Shown here one piece after another: positions 60,652-64,000 of a stretch of DNA of 64,000 nucleotides (the stretch's first letter is position 1; each line of letters begins with the position of its first letter). Under the pieces are notes generated by a model. It did no database searches. It saw only the letters and a list, made by a program, of their open reading frames with translations, and was not told the DNA's origin. A program made the translations under genes and the position numbers. The stretch covers positions 2,368,528-2,432,527 of the forward strand of contig NZ_NGKU01000001.1 of assembly GCF_002140915.1 (NCBI RefSeq), written 5' to 3'. This stretch comes from Candidatus Enterococcus testudinis. Lineage in GTDB: Bacteria > Bacillota > Bacilli > Lactobacillales > Enterococcaceae.

Positions 60652-60988
60652 CGAATCACACTTTCTTTGAATTTTCTGAATTTTCCAACTTAATTACTTG
60701 TAGTTGATCTAAATTTTTGAAACGATCGGTTACTCAGTAGAATTATAAAAGCAAACTACATTTTCAATTTCTTTATTTTATCATTTATCTATCCATCAAA
60801 AACCTTTATAGATAATATGATGATTAAGGTTTTTATATTATACAACATTATTTTCGTTATTTATAAATTTTAAATGAGAATCGTTTTCAGCTACAACACC
60901 AGACAAAACTACCATTTATATGTAAAAAAATCGCACAAACAATAGTATGTTTGTAAGGTATTCTACCTATTTTAGTCACCAAAAGCAA
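60652..60988. other. Upstream region of gltB
   Basis: A stretch of more than 300 bases without a gene. On the minus strand TATAAT at 60746-60741 is the best -10 for gltB, with no good -35. An AT-rich inverted repeat AAAAACCTT / AAGGTTTTT spans 60798-60834, and a Fur-like dyad lies at 60875-60889. No open frame or T-box is visible. Confidence 0.5.
60875..60889. promoter_or_regulatory. Fur-box-like dyad upstream of gltB
   Basis: TGAGAATCGTTTTCA has the 7-1-7 symmetry of the Fur box TGATAATnATTATCA, with changes at symmetric positions. It lies about 130 bases before the probable -10 of gltB, far for direct repression. Confidence 0.3.
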
Positions 60989-60990
60989 AA

Positions 60991-61023
60991 AAACAGGCAA
61001 TCAAAAGGAATGATTACCTGTTT
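60991..61023 (-). terminator. Terminator of ileS
   Basis: Stem AAACAGGCAATCA / TGATTACCTGTTT (one mismatch) followed on the minus strand by seven T. Confidence 0.8.
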
Positions 61024-61041
61024 CATGGAAGATTGAGTTGC

Positions 61042-63837
61042 TTATTTTTCGAATCCTTCAGCAACAGCTTCTGGATAGTTTTCTTCAACGATTTCTGCAC
61101 AATGTCCGCAAATCGTTGGTAAGTGTTCGTGGCTGCCAACATCTTTGCGCATTTGACGGCAACGTTCACAGACTTCACCATCTGCTTTTTCAACGAGGAT
61201 CGACACATCTTCAAAGACGTATGCTTCTGCTGGTGCTGCTGTACCTACTGCTGCAATTTCAAAGAAATCAGGTGAGATGATCAACAATTGAGGGATATCT
61301 GAATCGATCGCCTTCAATAATGTTGCCACTGGTTCTGTTGGGTAGATCGTCACTTTCGCTTCAAAAGATTTACCAATCAGTTTGGCATTACGGGCTTCTT
61401 CTAATGCTTTTAATACGTTATCACGGAAATCTAAGAAGGCCGCCCATTGATCCAACAATTCATCTTGATTGGCAAATGTTTGATAACCAGGAAGTTCAGC
61501 CAATTGTACGTAGTCATCATCTTCTTTCAAGTGTGACCAAATTTCTTCTGCTGTATGCGGAATGATTGGTGTCAACAACTTAGTCAATGCAACTGCGGTT
61601 TGGTAGAACACTGTTTGCATCGCGCGACGTTGGAAATCATTTTGACCTTCGATATAAACGACATCTTTAGCAAAATCTAAATAGAAAGAAGACATATCAA
61701 CGGTTAAGAAGTTGATCACTGTGCGATAGATATGCAAGAAATTGTATTTATCATAGCCTTCTTCACGAATCGTTTTGATTGTTTGGTGCAAGCGAACCAT
61801 CATATATTGATCGACTGAACGTAAGTCTTCAAAAGCGACAGTATCTTTGGCTGGGTCAAAATCAGTTGTATTCGCCAATAAGAAACGCATGGTATTACGA
61901 ATTTTCCGATAAACTTCAGATACTTGATTCAAAATATCCATTGATACCCGAACGTCTGATTCATAGTCTACACTGCTGACCCACAAACGCAGAATATCCG
62001 CACCCATTTGCTTGATGACTTTCTCAGGGGCAATCGTGTTGCCGAGAGATTTACTCATTTTGCGGCCTTCACCATCTAAGGTAAAACCTTGTGAGAGAAC
62101 AGCTTTATAAGGTGCAACTTCATTGATCGCCACACTCGTAGTGATACTTGAGTTGAACCAGCCGCGGTATTGGTCTGAACCTTCCAAATACATATCCGCA
62201 GGGAAAGTCAATTCAGGGCGTTGACGCAAGACAGCTTCATGGGAAGAACCAGAATCGAACCAAACATCCATGATATCCGTTTCTTTAGAAAACTTGCCAT
62301 TTGGTGAACCTGGGTGGGTAAAGCCAGCTGGCAATAATTCTTCTGCTTCTTTTTCGAACCAAATGGTTGATCCATGTTCAGCAAACAAGTTGGCTACATG
62401 TTCAATCGTTTCTGGCGTAATGATGGCTTCGCCGTTTTCCGCATAAAAGATTGGTAGTGGCACACCCCAAGCACGTTGTCGAGAGATCACCCAATCACCG
62501 CGGTCGCGAATCATATTGAATAACCGGGTTTTGCCCCATGGAATGATCCAATCCACTTTTTCGATTTCGTCCAAGATATTTTGACGGAATTTATCGATGG
62601 ATGCAAACCACTGTGGTGTTGCCCGATAAATCACTGGTTTTTTGGTACGCCAGTCATGGGGATAACTATGGGTAAAGAAGTCTAACTTGAGCAATGCCCC
62701 TTTTTCTTCTAACAATGCAGTAATCATTGGATTGGCTTTGTCATAAAAGACACCTTCAAAACCAGGTGCTTCATCGGTATACATCCCCCGACTATCTACT
62801 GGCGATAATACATCTAAACCATATTTCTTGCTGACGATATAGTCATCTTCACCATGTCCAGGCGCTGTATGAACCAAACCAGTACCCGCATCTAATGTCA
62901 CATGATCGCCAAGCATCAACAAAGAAGTCCGGTCATAAAATGGATGTTGCGCCGTCATGTTTTCTAATTGGTCACCAGAGAATTCTTGCAAGACTTCAAC
63001 TGTTTCCCAACCAATCGCTTCCTTGACTGTATCTAATAAATCTTTTGCTACTACAAATTTGCGGCCATCAGCCAAGATCTGCACATAGGCAAATTGGGGA
63101 TTGACAGAAATACCCAAGTTTGCTGGTAACGTCCAAGGCGTTGTTGTCCAAATCACAAAAGAAGTGTCTGTATCTAATAACTCTTTGCCGTCTGCCACTG
63201 GGAAAGCGACATAAATCGATGCAGATTTGACATCTTTGTATTCAATTTCAGCTTCAGCCAAAGAGGACTCACTTGATGGAGACCAATAAATTGGTTTTAA
63301 GCCTTTGTAGATATAGCCTTTTTCAGCCATTTTACCAAACACGCGAATTTCAGCAGCTTCATAATCCGGCGTCAGTGTAATGTATGGATGATCCCAATCA
63401 CCAGAAACACCTAATCGTTTGAAATCTTCTCGTTGGGTATCTACTTGTGTCAATGCATATTCTTCACATTTTTTACGGTATTCAGCCAAGCTCATTTCTT
63501 TCCGCTTGATACCTTTATTGGTCAATACTTGTTCAATCGGCAGTCCATGGGTATCCCAACCGGGTACATAAGGTGAACGGAAACCAGACATTGATTTTGA
63601 ACGTACAATGATGTCTTTGCTGATTTTGTTCAAAGAGTGGCCAATATGGATATTGCCGTTTGCATACGGAGGGCCATCATGTAAGACGAATGTCGGTTTG
63701 CCTTCATTTAATGCTTGTCTGCGTTGATAGATTTGTTGTTCTTCCCAATCTTTTTGCCATTCTACTTCCCGATTTGGTAAATTGCCTCGCATCGGAAATT
63801 CAGTTTTTCCTAATTGGAGTGTTTCTTTCATTTTCAT
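61042..63837 (-). CDS. ileS: Isoleucyl-tRNA synthetase
   Basis: Class I synthetase of 931 residues. The HIGH motif is [16 protein letters not shown] is [11 protein letters not shown], and the editing domain (about 190-390) contains [14 protein letters not shown] and [16 protein letters not shown]. The C-terminal zinc-binding site is [11 protein letters not shown] and CGHC. This is the bacterial IleS type. AAGGAG precedes the ATG. No T-box consensus is visible in the 163 upstream bases available. Confidence 0.98.
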   Translation of the reverse strand: MKMKETLQLGKTEFPMRGNLPNREVEWQKDWEEQQIYQRRQALNEGKPTFVLHDGPPYANGNIHIGHSLNKISKDIIVRSKSMSGFRSPYVPGWDTHGLPIEQVLTNKGIKRKEMSLAEYRKKCEEYALTQVDTQREDFKRLGVSGDWDHPYITLTPDYEAAEIRVFGKMAEKGYIYKGLKPIYWSPSSESSLAEAEIEYKDVKSASIYVAFPVADGKELLDTDTSFVIWTTTPWTLPANLGISVNPQFAYVQILADGRKFVVAKDLLDTVKEAIGWETVEVLQEFSGDQLENMTAQHPFYDRTSLLMLGDHVTLDAGTGLVHTAPGHGEDDYIVSKKYGLDVLSPVDSRGMYTDEAPGFEGVFYDKANPMITALLEEKGALLKLDFFTHSYPHDWRTKKPVIYRATPQWFASIDKFRQNILDEIEKVDWIIPWGKTRLFNMIRDRGDWVISRQRAWGVPLPIFYAENGEAIITPETIEHVANLFAEHGSTIWFEKEAEELLPAGFTHPGSPNGKFSKETDIMDVWFDSGSSHEAVLRQRPELTFPADMYLEGSDQYRGWFNSSITTSVAINEVAPYKAVLSQGFTLDGEGRKMSKSLGNTIAPEKVIKQMGADILRLWVSSVDYESDVRVSMDILNQVSEVYRKIRNTMRFLLANTTDFDPAKDTVAFEDLRSVDQYMMVRLHQTIKTIREEGYDKYNFLHIYRTVINFLTVDMSSFYLDFAKDVVYIEGQNDFQRRAMQTVFYQTAVALTKLLTPIIPHTAEEIWSHLKEDDDYVQLAELPGYQTFANQDELLDQWAAFLDFRDNVLKALEEARNAKLIGKSFEAKVTIYPTEPVATLLKAIDSDIPQLLIISPDFFEIAAVGTAAPAEAYVFEDVSILVEKADGEVCERCRQMRKDVGSHEHLPTICGHCAEIVEENYPEAVAEGFEK

Positions 63838-63876
63838 TTCGATTGCTCCTTTTTGGTTGTTTGGTGCCTTTTGATA

Positions 63877-63894
63877 AAGACCAAGATTGGTCTT
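63877..63894. other. Hairpin in the ileS leader
   Basis: Perfect stem AAGACCA / TGGTCTT with a four-base loop, about 40 bases before the ileS start. On the minus strand it is followed by TTTATC, so it could be a weak attenuator or an RNA-stability element. Confidence 0.35.
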
Positions 63895-63952
63895 GATGCC
63901 TCGCTTGATTAGCCGGTCGTAGTGATTCGTGTCGGGTGACTCCCCTCCCTGT

Positions 63953-64000
63953 GGTCAGCTAGTACTGTTCATCATCTACTCTGCCTTGCTTTGCAAGTCA
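63953..64000. repeat. Dispersed intergenic repeat, copy B
   Basis: The 26-mer at 63953-63978 and the 19-mer TGCCTTGCTTTGCAAGTCA (63982-64000) match the blocks at 22765-22790 and 22854-22872 with 1 and 2 mismatches. Here they are only 3 bases apart, and the element may continue past the window edge. Confidence 0.6.

Overview
The window looks like chromosomal DNA of an Enterococcus or a very close relative. It is low to moderate in GC and carries a tmRNA whose tag reads AKNENSYALAA, a copY-copZ-copB copper cluster of the enterococcal type, an EfaR-like metal regulator, and many strong AAGGAGG ribosome binding sites. The core genes (ffh, ylxM, rpsP, khpA, rimM, trmD, rplS, map, zwf, gltB/gltD, ileS) are of Lactobacillales type. 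Species cannot be fixed from this sequence. No rRNA, tRNA, CRISPR array, prophage or intact insertion sequence was seen.

Layout. 1-2.5 kb: a LisRK/EtaRS-like two-component pair (kinase cut by the window edge), an SdpI-family membrane protein and a HAD phosphatase. 2.6-5.0 kb: ssrA followed by an AT-rich accessory patch with two membrane microproteins, one of them in a transcript with striking internal complementarity, and a Phd/RelE-type toxin-antitoxin pair. 5.0-9.8 kb: sugar genes under catabolite control, namely a mandelate-racemase-type enzyme behind two tandem cre-like operators, and a GH1 glycosidase with a PTS EIIC divergent from a GntR/UTRA regulator. 9.9-14.4 kb: a murein-peptide recycling operon (OppA-type lipoprotein, L-Ala-D/L-Glu epimerase, NlpC/P60 endopeptidase, beta-lactamase-fold hydrolase). 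14.4-15.1 kb: a gene-free stretch holding a candidate small RNA with its own promoter and terminator.

15-32 kb: single-gene stress and housekeeping units (msrC, an Rrf2/NmrA pair like B. subtilis ywnA-ywnB, VOC protein, acetyltransferase) interleaved with the conserved ylxM-ffh / rpsP-khpA / rimM-trmD-rplS chain, which is split by a lipoprotein, a small membrane protein, an FMN reductase, tag, a YtrA-type GntR-ABC exporter operon and others. 32-38 kb: PhoP-PhoR, a secreted GH25 muramidase and a lone pstS preceded by an array of Pho-box-like repeats. 38-48 kb: an aminotransferase, a decayed DUF2087 gene, a Phd-domain protein, copYZB, galM, a TagO-type transferase, a YihY-family protein and map. 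48-64 kb: flavodoxin, TetR regulator, pepS, efaR-zwf, a pyridoxine-salvage trio (kinase, ECF S component, YwlG-like), gltB-gltD and ileS.

The strongest candidates for undescribed biology are the structured small-protein mRNA behind ssrA (about 3.1-3.4 kb), the candidate sRNA at about 14.79-14.89 kb, a dispersed intergenic repeat seen at 22.8 kb and 63.95 kb, and the protein at 40.0-40.5 kb with a Phd-like N terminus joined to an unknown C-terminal half. Functions are assigned by motif reading and recalled family knowledge; no database search was run.
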